Assembly: GCA_965227155.1 (NCBI GenBank)
Contig: OZ245731.1
Location: forward strand, 3,782,001 to 3,846,000
DNA length: 64,000 nt
Direction: 5' to 3'
DNA from: UBA6059 sp965227155
GTDB taxonomy: Bacteria > Bacteroidota > Bacteroidia > Cytophagales > Cyclobacteriaceae
Shown here: piece after piece, positions 55,801 through 64,000 of the stretch
Layout: each line of letters opens with the position of its first letter
Numbering within the stretch: position 1 is the stretch's first letter
Made by a program: the position numbers and the translations under genes
Notes under the pieces: generated by a model
Told to the model about the DNA's origin: nothing
The model's input: the letters and a program-made list of their open reading frames with translations, nothing else
The model's database searches: none

Positions 55801-58800
55801 GCAGCAGACGATGTAATGGTGTTGGAATTTACCTACGAAGGTGTTGATGATACAGAAGCAGCAGATTACCCGGATGGTGGTGATGAGATAAGGTTAGATG
55901 TGGAACCCGGAGAACTTCAGCCGGGTACGGAATACTATGTATTGATTGATGATGGATTTATTGTAAGTGAAGACCAGGGCTTATATCATATAGGAATTTC
56001 AGACAAAACCACATGGAATTTTACAACGGCCAGCACTATCGAAACCTTTAGTCAGGTTGCAGTTTTTCCACAATCAGGTTCAACTAGAATTCCATTAAAT
56101 ATCAGTGAGTACACCGCCAATTTGGTTACTTATGGTTATTACCTATTATTTGGGAATGCAATAGCACCCGGTGTGGGAGGCAATATCGGTCTATATAATG
56201 CTTCAGATAATTCTTTGGTTCTTGAGATTAATACGGATAATGAACCAATCATTGTCAATCAAGGAAATAACACGCAACTAGGAACAGCATATATCGACGA
56301 TGCAAATGGTGGCAGCTCAAATGCATTATTTATAAATGGAGATGTATCCTTAGAGCCTTCAACTGAATACTACTGGCTTTTAGATGAGGGGATTGTGGTA
56401 GATGCTGATAATGGTAATCCTTTTGCCGGTATATCTTCAAACACATCTTGGTCATTTACCACTTTAGATCGCATAGATATTAGCTCTGTTATTCCGGCTA
56501 ACAATGCCGAGAATGTTTCAGTAACCACAACTTTGTTTATAGAATTTGATCAGGAGATTTTTCCAGGCTCGGGAAGTTTAGAAGTAAGAAGGGCATCAGA
56601 TGATCAGTTGTTCAATTCTTTCAATTTTAGCGGAAGCCAAATATCTTGGTCTAACAATGAACTCACTTTGACTTTTGGTGATGCTGTTCTGGATTTCGAT
56701 ACTGAATACTACGTGCTTATGTCAGACAATTTTGTTTCTGGAAGTGGTCAACCTGTGTTTAATGGTATTTCTGATAAAACCACGTGGACTTTTACAACAG
56801 CCGATAATGCACCTAGCACTTTCTCAGAAGCTCAGTTTTATCCTCTAAAAGACCAGATCAATGTACCACTAAACATTAACGAACTTGATTTTAACGATGT
56901 GATTTCTAATATACCCAGCGATGTTGTTTTAGGGCATTTTCTTGCATTCGATAAAGATTTAGCTGCCGGCTCAGGAGGGAATCTGTCACTTTACAGTGCA
57001 GGTGATAATACGTTGGTTTATGAAATCAATACAACAATTGATCCTATTGCAATCGCAAGTAGTGTTGAAGGCCTGAATCAAAATAAGGTTACTATTTTCA
57101 ATTTGTTTGGAGTTAATTTTGTACTAATCAATGATGATTTTGAATTAGAACCCAACACTCAGTATTATTGGTTGGCAGATGCTGGTATCGTAACAGATGC
57201 TCAAACAGGAGATTTGTTTGAGGGCATTTCGGATCCAACCACATGGTCCTTCACTACTATAGATGTCCCAGAAGAGGCTAGCATAGTCAGTACCTCTCCA
57301 GTTAACAATTCTACTGATGTTGCAATAGATGTCAACCTGGAAATTACCTTTAGCGAAAATGTCACTGCCGAAACGGGAAACGTCACTATTTATGATGATG
57401 CTGATAATGTGGTGGATGAATTTGAAGCCACTGCATTGAGTATAAGCGGGGCAAAAGTCACCATTAATCCGGGTAGTGATTTAGCTTATAATAGCACTTA
57501 CTATGTGTTGATTGATGCCGCGGCATTCCAAACGAATCAAGGAATAGCATTCTCTGGAATTTCGGATAAAAACACTTTCACTTTTACGACAATCGCTAAA
57601 CCGAACACTGCGCCTGTGGCCAGCGGTGTTGATTTTAGTGGTACACTGGAAGTCAATCTGGAATTGTCCGGGACGTATACTTTTGCCGATGAAGACACAG
57701 ATGCTGAATCTGGCTCTACCTTCCAATGGTATGTAGCTGATAATGGCTCCGGAGCTAATCAAACGGTTATTTCTGGAGCTACTGGATTGACCTACACGAT
57801 CACCGATGATGAGTCGGGAAAATATTTGGCCTTTGGAGTCACACCAAATGATGGGTCAGATGCTGGTGCAGAAGTGCTTTCAGATTATCAAGGACCCGTC
57901 AGCCCGGCTGTAGTTCCTACTATAGTGAGCAACATTCCGGTAGATGGTGCTAATGATGTAGCCAAAGATGCTGAACTCACACTAACTCTGAGCGAAACAG
58001 TCACTAAAGGTACGGGTAATATTGTGCTGACTCCAGTATCAGGTACAGCTCACGTGATTGATGTGACCTCTACAGAGGTAAATGCATCTGGTGCAGTGGT
58101 TACCATTATACCAAATTCCGATTTGATAGAAGGTCAGTTTTACACTGTGACATTCGATGCTTCTGCATTTGTAGATACTGACGGCAACAATTCTGCTGGC
58201 TTGACCAATCAGACAGACTGGAACTTTACAGTCAAAGAAGCGAATGTGGCACCCGTGGCAAATGGAGTCACCTTGAAAAAGTCATTGGTGGTGGATGGCG
58301 TGTTGCAAGGTTCTTATACCTACACCGATGCTAATGATGATGCAGAGTCGGGTACCACATTCAAGTGGTACAGGTCAGATGATGTATCAGGAACAAACAA
58401 AGTAGAAATTGCCGGTGCTTTAGGTCAGGATTACACCATAGTGAATGATGATAATGCGAAATACATCAGCTTCGAAGTAACACCAAATGATGGTGCTTTA
58501 TCAGGTATCGCCACTGAAAGTGCACTGTTTGGTCCGATTGTGATCAATGATGGAGTGACCAACATTCCTCCGGCATTCACTTCAGATGCTTTGACTACCA
58601 TCAAGGACAATGAGACTTATAGTTACACGGTAACCTACGAAGATCTCAATAGTGATGTGCCAACTTTGACTAAAACGATAGGCCCAGATTGGTTAAGTGT
58701 GTCTGGTTTTGCATTATCAGGAGATCCAACTGCCGCCAATATTGGAGACCATAATGTGTTGCTAACATTGAATGATCAAAATGGTGGCACGGTTACACAG

Positions 58801-61800
58801 GAATTCACGATTACGGTTGTTCAAAGTAATACAGCTCCATCGCTTGAAGGAGTCGAGATCAGAGGTATTAACACTATTGATATGGAAATGAGGGCATCTT
58901 ACAATTTTATAGACGCTGAGGATGATGCCGATAATTCTACATTCAAATGGTACCGTGCTGATGATAATACTGGGACCAATGAAGAAGTAATTGCCAACGC
59001 AAGCGGCTCAAGCTACACATTGATGCCGGCAGATGCTGGGAAGTATATCAGTGTAGAAGTGACTCCAAATGATGGTAAAACCGATGGTACAGCCGTTCAA
59101 AGTGGATATTCTCAAGAAATCAAAAAGATAGTATTTTCAGAGTTGTATTTAGCACCATTCACTAAGACTTATGGTGATCAGGAGGTTGTGTTATCGCCAA
59201 CAACAAAAAGCTCTGGGGAAATCACTTATACCATCAATCAGGCGCCTGAAGGGACATCCATAGCCGGAAATGTGCTAACGTTGGGAGATGCTGGCTTTAT
59301 TTTTATGACTATTACCCAGGCTGAGGATGAAAAATACCTGTCAGCGACAACTCAGGTAGGTATCACTGTACAGAAGAGGACAATAGAAATAACTGCGATG
59401 GATGCCGGTAAAAAATATGGATCGGAAGACCCTAATCTAACCTACTCTGTATTAAGCGGTGAAATTGTATCGGGAGATGAAGTAGTCGTTGTGAGCAGGG
59501 ATGCTGGCGAGGATGTAGGTACGTATGCCATTACCCTGACGGATGGAGTTGAGGCGAATAACTACCAAATCAATAAAACCAATGGTACATTTACTATTTC
59601 CAAAAAGGCCTTGATTGTTGAAGCAGATGCCACGAGCAAGGTTTATGGAGAAGTTGATCCTGAATTTACTTACCGCATAATTTCAGGAGAGCTATTGCCG
59701 GGAGATGTCCTGAATGGGAGTTTAACACGCGAGCAAGGAAGTGATGTTGGTACTTATGCCATTCAGAATTCTTTATTCAGTGGTAATTACGAGATCACTT
59801 TCGCTTCTGCAAATCTGACAATAACGAAAAAGGAATTAACAGCCACAGCAGATGATAAGGAAAGAAATGAAAAGCTGGAAAACCCTGAATTGACCATCAC
59901 TTATGATGGCTTTGTGTTGGGCGATGATGCGACCGTACTTGATAATCCACCTACTATTGCAACCACTGCAACCACTGATAGTGATCCCGGTATTTATGAT
60001 ATCATTTTAACAGGTGGATCGGATAATAACTATACATTGAGTTTATTCAATGGAACATTAACGATCAACAATGTCAATGATGCTCCGGTAGTAGCGAATG
60101 CCATTGCAGACATTACAGTAGGTGAAGGCTTTGGAAGCAATACAGTAGATCTGACAGATGTCTTCATGGATACAGATGGTGATGCGCTGACTTACTCGGT
60201 GAGCAGTTCCGATGAGAGTGTCGCGACTGTCACAGTAACAGGCAACACCTTGACCTACACGGAAGTGGGCAATGGAAACACCTCCATCACGGTGACTGCC
60301 GATGACAGCAATGGTGGGTCGGAAACGGATGAGTTTACCTTGACGATCAATGCTGCCCCTGCCAACAGTGCACCAACCTTAGCAAATGATATCGCAAACC
60401 AAATAGTAGATGAAGGCTTTGGCACCATCGTTATTGATTTATCTGATGTATTCTTTGATAATGAAGGCGATGCATTAACATTTACGGCTACCAGCTATGC
60501 AACAGATATAGTTGAAGTGGGTATTGATAATAGTATTTCTGAGCTCACTATCACTGAGGTAGGTATAGGTAGGGCATTTATCATCATCACTGCCAATGAT
60601 GGTAATGGTGGTACTGATGTTGTTTCTTTTTCGGTCACTGTCAATGAGGTGAATGAAGCACCTATAGTGGCTAATGCGATGCAGGATATTGTTATTGATG
60701 AAGGCTTTAACCCCTTAGTTATTGATTTGAATGAGGTTTTTACTGATAATGATGGAGATGCGCTGAACTACAGTGTGACAAGCTCCGGTAGCGATGTGGT
60801 GAGCACTGCCATAGATATCAGTATAGGAACCTTAACTATCACAGGAGTAAATCCGGGAGACGCAATAATTACCATAACAGCGGAAGATCCTGATGGAGAA
60901 ACGGCTATTGATGAATTTGCGATCACCATTGTGAATGTAAATGATGCGCCGATTGTAGCAAATCCAGTAGCAGACCAATCTTATGAAGAAGGGTTTGAAA
61001 CAGCAGTCATTAGCCTTAGTGATGTATTTACAGACAGGGACGGAGATGAGTTAAGCATCTCAGCAGCTACGGATAATGATGATGTGATTGAGTTGTCATA
61101 TAATGTGATTGATGGCACTCTTACAATCTTTGAAGTAAAGCCGGGTGTTGCTACAATTACCATTACAGCAGATGATGGAAATGGTGGTTCTGTAAGCGCA
61201 ACATTTACCGTGGTAGTCAACAATATTAATGATGCTCCTGTGGTCAATATTCCCGTTGCTGATCAGGTATTTGATGAAGGATTTGAGTCCGTTACAATTG
61301 ATCTTTCAGCTGTATTTACTGATGAGGATGGGGATGCACTTACCATTATTGGATCGGTTGATTTACCGGAAATTGTCACAGTTGAGGTGGATGAAAATTC
61401 TACCATCCTTACCATTTTAGAAACAGGTTTAGGTGTGGCTACCATCACCCTTTCTGCTCATGATGGCAACGGTGAATCCATATCGGATGAATTTACTGTC
61501 ACTGTAAATGAAGTTAACAAAGCACCTATAGTAGCCAATGCATTGGCCGATTCAGAGTTTGATGAGGGCTTTCAGGAAGCTGTTATTGATATCAGTACGG
61601 TATTTACTGATGAGGATAATGATCAATTGAGCTTTGCGGTTGGTATTGATAATGCGGATGTGGTGTCAGTGTCGCTCAATGCATCGTCTGACGCATTGAT
61701 AATTTCTGAAATCAGTCCGGGTACAGTGGTGGTTTCAATAACTGCCGATGATGGCAAGGGGGGTGTTGTCACAGACAACTTTACTGTGGTGGTGATTGAC

Positions 61801-62388
61801 ATCAATGAAGCACCGATAGTAATGAATCCTATAGCCGATCAGTCACTTGATGAATCTTTTGGATCCTTTTCAGTATCGATTGCTGATCTTTTTGCAGACA
61901 ATGACGGTGATTTGCTGACTATCGTTGCCAGCTCTTCCAACACAGCTGTAGCCACTGCGACCGTGTTGAATCAGGCTGTGATCATCGAAGAAGTAAGCCT
62001 GGGTCAAACACTGATTACACTCACGGCCAATGATGGCAGAGGAGGAATAGTATCGAGTGAATTTACAGTCTTTATCAACTCAGTATCTGTGCCTAATGAG
62101 CCGGAAATGCCCCGTGGTATCAGCCCCAATGGTGACGGTGTTAACGATCAATGGGTGATACCTAATATCGAGAATTTCCCAAATAACCGGGTGAATATTT
62201 TTGACCGGGGTGGTAAGCTGGTCTTCTCAATTGATGGCTACAATAACAGCACCAATGCTTTTGAAGGATTTGTTAACGTATCTGGTGCTTTTAATGGAGC
62301 CAATGGCCTACCTGACGGGGTTTATTATTATGTAATAGACATAGGAAACGGAGAAGTCAGAAAAGGCACAATCATCATCAAACAATAA
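49891..62388 (+). CDS. Giant secreted modular protein with T9SS type B (gliding-motility) sorting domain
   Basis: 4165 residues. Signal peptide to about residue 28. Two LamG/concanavalin-like domains (about 83-296 and 392-597; WHFVGYTYNHSTNRSRIYLD). Then two seven-bladed propeller-like blocks (about 697-1010 and 1212-1530), each apparently placed inside an Ig-like domain. A series of SbsA-type Ig-like domains follows (to about 2780; pattern PxxxxTDVAI...LTFSxxI...TTWTFTT), interspersed with Ig-like modules carrying TFKWYR or TFQWYV. Next come MBG-like repeats (about 3080-3395), seven cadherin-like repeats (about 3395-4067) and the C-terminal CHU_C domain (GISPNGDGVNDQW, about 4072-4165) for T9SS export. 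Probably a surface adhesin. A PorP/SprF gene follows at 19 bases, the usual partner of type B substrates. Confidence 0.9.
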   Translation: MHQPSFGLFVKAPLLVLSLLCTLSVYGGSSRNIILSEKNNSEPETTNHVVLNTDCPPAEQTADLFKDAQITAPTSRSYTAQTDLAPVFSFSAADEEWINVNAVRDELVGNNRSFFAWVKAPASLSGSQTLFGVNTDNGRDQAFFGLTSDKNLRLNNGASFNAGRITSDAALGEGWHFVGYTYNHSTNRSRIYLDGVEVATATNNYDSESGDLFSIGQYFDRNNTDLHFDGDLTEVTIWNEELSAEEVRAAMGSKLSNAHTKYANLIAYYAPYGGCGDGTSVVVDHTGNNNPGVPFINISYDNVANIIGFNAIDWYDAVSWSKDGAVESTEADFTTTLNAGNYEFVATTDFITASDQWNVALAGTNTTEDLIADETLCTDDAISKMLTDINKVNYLDFEADNEQYITADAVIDDLVGSDRSIFLWVNKESLVPNSEAYQLFTIHGSDGLSDIARFYISGNEELGITSNGTNFFTDNIPLDTWKHVGYTYDATNQETKIYIDGAVVRTISNVEMSITSGAIATIGMRYGEDGPTHFLDGKMAEITVWDKALTEEEVTAIKASAPAQNAANLVAAYGTFPSIVDNRLYDITGNANHGLANDAEIFVLTEEATIPEYNASNNYTFSWKKEGIEFDTDATGNINVEEGTTNYSVTYGTPFFQKMEEFAISYTNLLPTQPVSQTNGALGSVTFEVSEIAGASYQWYERKEAWTSTVEGENGFPQNTGVKSVFANMDHIFVGSSSGGLAISSDGGQTWISPVPGQNGYPSGSIHASSVYFDDGKLYVATDEGLTISSDNGATWSGDHGFPFNPQYTGIFAEGDNIYLTTFGSGLYISKNGGNGFTTVTSGQNGFANSNDVRDVHASGSNVYVATDGGLSISNNEGATWNTVDFGQDGFANGNAIISVFADGNKIYAAVSGGLSISEDNGNTWSTTTSGQNGFADTEFVRSVFADGDKVYVGTTKGLSISSDGGATWSTSTSGDNGLGGSYVTSIHVANGKIYAGLDNDILSISQDRLLLSDDSNESANNQIQGATSHQLTINNLSLDKNEAEFFVVVTKGECSQSSNDVGLTVLDVPILTSIDPASGSTDVAIDNKITLTFSRDIFPATNAGNMVRLVDEDGTEITNLTVTRVSPLTNLELTINQDLDYATRYSLLMDEGFVVDLTDGAKAVLAVTDLDAFSFTTVCETLVTTQPTDQTGFVSGSATFSVPEVSGATYKWYKSTGDLWETTTSGQNGFAGSNTINEISAAGDKIIVGTYAGVSISTDGGEIWTTTIEGQNGFANSPTVRSVYTDGDKLYAGTSSGLSISKDGGASWVTTTGGENGFSASKSVYSVYAEGDNVYATTVTSDAYGSFSKSTDGGLTWTTTLSGQNGLATSENYFAVFAEGNKIYVGAHPGGLSISNDGGASWTTTTGGENGFSNNFVYDVYADGDMVYVATTGGLCISSDGGVNWSTITSGQNGFANSNLAISVYAEGNSIYVGTETGGISISEDGGATWETITSGQNGFASDNVKSVVPIGNQVFAATNAGLSTLVGNEALETSADNSADNAISGADTRELTISNLTTAADQTEYVVEVTLGDCEEFSNEATLTLTEGPVIASTNPANNATDVAISINPSFTFDRAISRGSGNIRILKSEDDSEVVVKTIGSVRLTGETVTIDKFSPLDYGTQYYINMDAGIVVDAGSSGNPAITDKTTWTFTTECPVLFPTQPTASQGVAGQSLTITAPLRSGATYEWRVVTSGIFSGVLSDEAGVRSGTNTNVLTLENLSVSDNDKIYVVDIILGNCSERSEQIQLSVSEAPDYAVESFTPAIEATGISTNINANGIANAFSVTFNHPMQLYFGNTLFLNTASDNSQVASTSISNSNLVNNSKTLQFSFLDQDNNPFILEPNTEYFITTGGGILESTLSGDVFNITEPSWNFITEANTPGENIITEFSPEPGSSTFDVSVPNRLTITTSENLATDPEPQGSVKIFRAADDVMVLEFTYEGVDDTEAADYPDGGDEIRLDVEPGELQPGTEYYVLIDDGFIVSEDQGLYHIGISDKTTWNFTTASTIETFSQVAVFPQSGSTRIPLNISEYTANLVTYGYYLLFGNAIAPGVGGNIGLYNASDNSLVLEINTDNEPIIVNQGNNTQLGTAYIDDANGGSSNALFINGDVSLEPSTEYYWLLDEGIVVDADNGNPFAGISSNTSWSFTTLDRIDISSVIPANNAENVSVTTTLFIEFDQEIFPGSGSLEVRRASDDQLFNSFNFSGSQISWSNNELTLTFGDAVLDFDTEYYVLMSDNFVSGSGQPVFNGISDKTTWTFTTADNAPSTFSEAQFYPLKDQINVPLNINELDFNDVISNIPSDVVLGHFLAFDKDLAAGSGGNLSLYSAGDNTLVYEINTTIDPIAIASSVEGLNQNKVTIFNLFGVNFVLINDDFELEPNTQYYWLADAGIVTDAQTGDLFEGISDPTTWSFTTIDVPEEASIVSTSPVNNSTDVAIDVNLEITFSENVTAETGNVTIYDDADNVVDEFEATALSISGAKVTINPGSDLAYNSTYYVLIDAAAFQTNQGIAFSGISDKNTFTFTTIAKPNTAPVASGVDFSGTLEVNLELSGTYTFADEDTDAESGSTFQWYVADNGSGANQTVISGATGLTYTITDDESGKYLAFGVTPNDGSDAGAEVLSDYQGPVSPAVVPTIVSNIPVDGANDVAKDAELTLTLSETVTKGTGNIVLTPVSGTAHVIDVTSTEVNASGAVVTIIPNSDLIEGQFYTVTFDASAFVDTDGNNSAGLTNQTDWNFTVKEANVAPVANGVTLKKSLVVDGVLQGSYTYTDANDDAESGTTFKWYRSDDVSGTNKVEIAGALGQDYTIVNDDNAKYISFEVTPNDGALSGIATESALFGPIVINDGVTNIPPAFTSDALTTIKDNETYSYTVTYEDLNSDVPTLTKTIGPDWLSVSGFALSGDPTAANIGDHNVLLTLNDQNGGTVTQEFTITVVQSNTAPSLEGVEIRGINTIDMEMRASYNFIDAEDDADNSTFKWYRADDNTGTNEEVIANASGSSYTLMPADAGKYISVEVTPNDGKTDGTAVQSGYSQEIKKIVFSELYLAPFTKTYGDQEVVLSPTTKSSGEITYTINQAPEGTSIAGNVLTLGDAGFIFMTITQAEDEKYLSATTQVGITVQKRTIEITAMDAGKKYGSEDPNLTYSVLSGEIVSGDEVVVVSRDAGEDVGTYAITLTDGVEANNYQINKTNGTFTISKKALIVEADATSKVYGEVDPEFTYRIISGELLPGDVLNGSLTREQGSDVGTYAIQNSLFSGNYEITFASANLTITKKELTATADDKERNEKLENPELTITYDGFVLGDDATVLDNPPTIATTATTDSDPGIYDIILTGGSDNNYTLSLFNGTLTINNVNDAPVVANAIADITVGEGFGSNTVDLTDVFMDTDGDALTYSVSSSDESVATVTVTGNTLTYTEVGNGNTSITVTADDSNGGSETDEFTLTINAAPANSAPTLANDIANQIVDEGFGTIVIDLSDVFFDNEGDALTFTATSYATDIVEVGIDNSISELTITEVGIGRAFIIITANDGNGGTDVVSFSVTVNEVNEAPIVANAMQDIVIDEGFNPLVIDLNEVFTDNDGDALNYSVTSSGSDVVSTAIDISIGTLTITGVNPGDAIITITAEDPDGETAIDEFAITIVNVNDAPIVANPVADQSYEEGFETAVISLSDVFTDRDGDELSISAATDNDDVIELSYNVIDGTLTIFEVKPGVATITITADDGNGGSVSATFTVVVNNINDAPVVNIPVADQVFDEGFESVTIDLSAVFTDEDGDALTIIGSVDLPEIVTVEVDENSTILTILETGLGVATITLSAHDGNGESISDEFTVTVNEVNKAPIVANALADSEFDEGFQEAVIDISTVFTDEDNDQLSFAVGIDNADVVSVSLNASSDALIISEISPGTVVVSITADDGKGGVVTDNFTVVVIDINEAPIVMNPIADQSLDESFGSFSVSIADLFADNDGDLLTIVASSSNTAVATATVLNQAVIIEEVSLGQTLITLTANDGRGGIVSSEFTVFINSVSVPNEPEMPRGISPNGDGVNDQWVIPNIENFPNNRVNIFDRGGKLVFSIDGYNNSTNAFEGFVNVSGAFNGANGLPDGVYYYVIDIGNGEVRKGTIIIKQ
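51980..52920 (+). repeat. Propeller block 1 in the giant gene (seven blades)
   Basis: Seven repeats of about 43-46 residues, each with the pattern GQNGFA...V.SVFADG.KVYVGT..GLSISSDGGATW, the last half-blade ending LDNDILSIS. The block is flanked by ASYQWYERKEAW and ATSHQLTINNLSLDKNEAEF, which together read as one Ig-like domain. Confidence 0.75.
53525..54480 (+). repeat. Propeller block 2 in the giant gene (seven blades)
   Basis: Seven further blades with the same pattern as block 1, flanked by ATYKWYKSTGDLWE and GADTRELTISNLTTAADQTE. Some neighbouring blades are nearly identical in DNA (around 53805-53850 and 54086-54130), a sign of recent duplication. Confidence 0.75.
60073..62091 (+). repeat. 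Seven tandem cadherin-like repeats in the giant gene
   Basis: Each repeat is about 96 residues and opens with N(D/E/S)APxVANxxADxxxDEGF, then DLSDVFTDxDGDxLT, and closes with ITxTADDGNGG. The starts read NDAPVVANAIAD, NSAPTLANDIAN, NEAPIVANAMQD, NDAPIVANPVAD, NDAPVVNIPVAD, NKAPIVANALAD and NEAPIVMNPIAD. The DxDGD and DxNDAP motifs are calcium-binding in cadherin-like folds. Confidence 0.8.
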
Positions 62389-62406
62389 CCATTATTTCAA
62401 GAAATT

Positions 62407-63333
62407 ATGAAAACGAAAGTTAAAATATTACTCCTTATTGCTGTACTATTCCAGGCATCTCTGGTACAGGCGCAGCAACAGCCTAACTATTCACAAAACA
62501 GGCAGGCACAGATGTTCTTTAATCCCGGCCATATTGCTATGGATGAGGGGTTAACCGCCCGATTATTGGGTCGGTGGCAATGGGTTGGCTTTGATGGCGC
62601 CCCCACTACCTATTCAGCGGGTATGGAATATGGTCTCCCGGATAAAAACCTTGGTCTGGGCCTGGGTTTGATCAATGATGAAACCGCTGAGTTCAGAAAT
62701 ACCTCAGTGCAGCTGTACACAGCTTATAAACTGATGGTTTCATCCACGGCTCAGCTATCTATGGGATTGTCAGGGTCTATCAATACCGTATCCCAAAGGC
62801 TTGCTGAGACCCTGGTCTTGCAGGAAGAAAACCTGTTTTCCAGAAACCTTCAGGAAACAAATGCCAACTTTGGCGTAGGATTCCATTTTCAGGAGCAAAA
62901 ATGGTGGGCGGGAGTTTCAATTCCCTACATTCTAAATCAGACTTACGAAGAGAATACCATTAGTCTTTTTGATCAGCGTCGGCATGTCTATTTACAGGGA
63001 GGCTACCGCTTTGATCTTAGCTCCAAAGTAGCGTTAGAGCCTACTATATTGACTAAACTAGTATCTGGTGGTATTCCTGATATAAATATCACGACAGTGG
63101 CCTGGTACAACGACCGAATTGCCGGAGGTCTTGGTTGGAGAAATCAGGAGTCTATCAATATGATATTCCAGGCCAAGCTTAATCAGGGCATAATGTTTGG
63201 TTATGCAGTAGATATGATTGTAGATAAGGATTTGAGCCAGCTGGCAGGCTCATCACATGAAATAGTACTTGTTTTCAGAGGTAGTCAATTGTTTAAATCC
63301 AAGAGCCAGCAATTGGAAGACACTTTGGATTAA
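62407..63333 (+). CDS. PorP/SprF-family type IX secretion outer-membrane protein
   Basis: 308 residues with a signal peptide ending VQAQQ (about residue 23). The mature start QPNYSQNRQAQMFFNPGHIA is the family hallmark (YxQxxxxxxFNPAxAG in most members), followed by a beta-rich barrel with GLGLGLINDETAEF and WAGVSIPYILNQTY. PorP/SprF proteins retain or assist type B T9SS substrates at the cell surface and are usually encoded directly behind them, as here (19 bases behind the giant gene). A strong terminator follows. Confidence 0.93.
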   Translation: MKTKVKILLLIAVLFQASLVQAQQQPNYSQNRQAQMFFNPGHIAMDEGLTARLLGRWQWVGFDGAPTTYSAGMEYGLPDKNLGLGLGLINDETAEFRNTSVQLYTAYKLMVSSTAQLSMGLSGSINTVSQRLAETLVLQEENLFSRNLQETNANFGVGFHFQEQKWWAGVSIPYILNQTYEENTISLFDQRRHVYLQGGYRFDLSSKVALEPTILTKLVSGGIPDINITTVAWYNDRIAGGLGWRNQESINMIFQAKLNQGIMFGYAVDMIVDKDLSQLAGSSHEIVLVFRGSQLFKSKSQQLEDTLD

Positions 63334-63362
63334 TTGATTCGTGAAATAATGGCTTGACCAGT

Positions 63363-63402
63363 AACCTCGACAAGGTTCCAAATCTTGTCGAGGTTTTTTT
63401 AT
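63363..63402 (+). terminator. Rho-independent terminator behind the PorP/SprF gene
   Basis: AACCTCGACAAG (63363-63374) pairs perfectly with CTTGTCGAGGTT (63384-63395), followed by TTTTT. It ends the giant protein/PorP transcript. Confidence 0.9.
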
Positions 63403-63415
63403 AAGCTATGTCCAC

Positions 63416-63552
63416 AGCGACTCCTAAACCTTACAGATTTTTACCCGTGCAAAAACCATCGAGGTAAGGCTTTTTACCATCCATTCTATGAGATTATTCT
63501 GTAAGGTTTACATGCATGCTGATCATCCGAACGCGATGCAATCGTGCCCGAT
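63416..63552. repeat. Dispersed palindromic repeat family A, copy 2
   Basis: Direct-repeat partner of 46520-46655. The inverted ends are TAAACCTTACAGA (63425-63437) and TCTGTAAGGTTTA (63498-63510). Similarity continues beyond the palindrome to GCAATCGTGCCCGAT. The remaining bases up to 63715 hold only a weak hairpin (ATTACCC at 63640-63646, GGGTAAT at 63665-63671). Confidence 0.8.
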
Positions 63553-63715
63553 CTGGGGATAGATCGTCACTACCCATTCCCTATATGAAATAAGAACACT
63601 TTCGTTACACCAACACCCATCCGAATTAAGTAAACAGTCATTACCCATCCAGAGGCATCGGGACGGGTAATCTCATTACTTCAACAAACTCGAGCACATT
63701 TTCGAAAGTAACCAC

Positions 63716-64000
63716 CTACTCAGACGGCTCGGCCAGGTGTCGGTCAAAGTATTCGATGATCTTGCCAAAAAGGTAGCGATCGTAATTCTGCTCACGGCTC
63801 CAGCCATGCGTAGCGCCGGGTGCGAATGCAAAATCAAAGTTCTTGCCCTGTTTAATCAGTTCCTCAGCCAATACAACAGTCGTCTTAAAGGGTACCACAT
63901 GGTCCTGCATGCCGTGGATGAACAGGAGTTTGTCCTCCAGGTTCGCAGCATACTTAAGCGCTTTTCTTTCGAAAATCTCCGGGTGTGTCTGTGGGCGGCG
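63716..64000 (-). CDS. S9-family (prolyl oligopeptidase/DPP-IV type) peptidase, C-terminal end only
   Basis: About 94 C-terminal residues are visible; the frame is open to the window edge, so the start lies outside. The alpha/beta-hydrolase signatures of S9 peptidases are present: LLFIHGMQDHVVPFKTT with the catalytic Asp, and FAPGATHGWSREQNY with the catalytic His. FGKIIEYFDRHL is the typical last helix. The nucleophile Ser and the propeller would be in the missing part. It is convergent with the PorP/SprF gene, with the dispersed repeat between them. Confidence 0.9.
   Translation of the reverse strand, partial: RRPQTHPEIFERKALKYAANLEDKLLFIHGMQDHVVPFKTTVVLAEELIKQGKNFDFAFAPGATHGWSREQNYDRYLFGKIIEYFDRHLAEPSE

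Noticed and set aside
63640..63671. Terminator of the S9 peptidase gene
   Set aside because: The ATTACCC/GGGTAAT stem is interrupted and is not followed by a T-run on the minus strand.

Overview
The window looks like a chromosome segment of a free-living Bacteroidota bacterium, probably of the Cytophagales type. The evidence is SusC/SusD pairs, a hybrid two-component system, type IX secretion (T9SS) sorting domains of both the short C-terminal type and the gliding-motility (CHU_C) type, a PorP/SprF protein, LytTR regulators, and non-overlapping AT-rich gene starts that lack clear Shine-Dalgarno sequences. No transposase, phage module or CRISPR array was seen.

Layout. 1-1591: peptidoglycan-sugar recycling (BadF-type amino-sugar kinase, cut by the window edge, overlapping murQ). 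1620-4830: an AT-rich accessory island with two integron-like gene cassettes. One carries a HEPN/Toprim-associated protein that appears to have lost its start codon; the other carries a divergent pair, a secreted or anchored barrel-like protein and an HxlR regulator. Nine-base core sites and one folded attC-like site delimit the cassettes, and two copies of a palindromic repeat flank the island. 5063-24949: ordinary housekeeping and accessory genes: PhyH dioxygenase, ECF sigma factor with a membrane partner, membrane LytTR regulator, serine hydrolase, AsmA-like protein, SDR, M20 hydrolase with a DUF819 transporter-like protein, amidase, BNR-repeat protein, formylglycine-generating enzyme, thioesterase. 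A tRNA-Cys (25098-25168) separates this part from the next.

25399-46521 is a complete beta-mannan utilisation locus, all on the + strand and mostly with overlapping or closely spaced genes: a 47-residue membrane ORF, SusC, SusD, a Cys-rich surface lipoprotein, GH26, GH5 with discoidin and T9SS domains, GH130 phosphorylase, GPH-type symporter, a second GH26 with T9SS domain, mannobiose 2-epimerase, hybrid two-component sensor/regulator, GH5_7-type mannanase and a membrane-anchored thioredoxin-like protein. The inferred route is surface cleavage of mannan to mannobiose, import, epimerisation to mannosylglucose, and phosphorolysis to mannose-1-phosphate plus glucose.

46520-63552 is bracketed by two direct copies of a dispersed palindromic repeat. 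It holds a TPR histidine kinase, a LytTR response regulator, a 4165-residue secreted modular protein and a PorP/SprF outer-membrane protein. In the giant protein, two seven-bladed propellers appear to be inserted into Ig-like folds at the same position. The window ends inside an S9-family peptidase gene on the minus strand.
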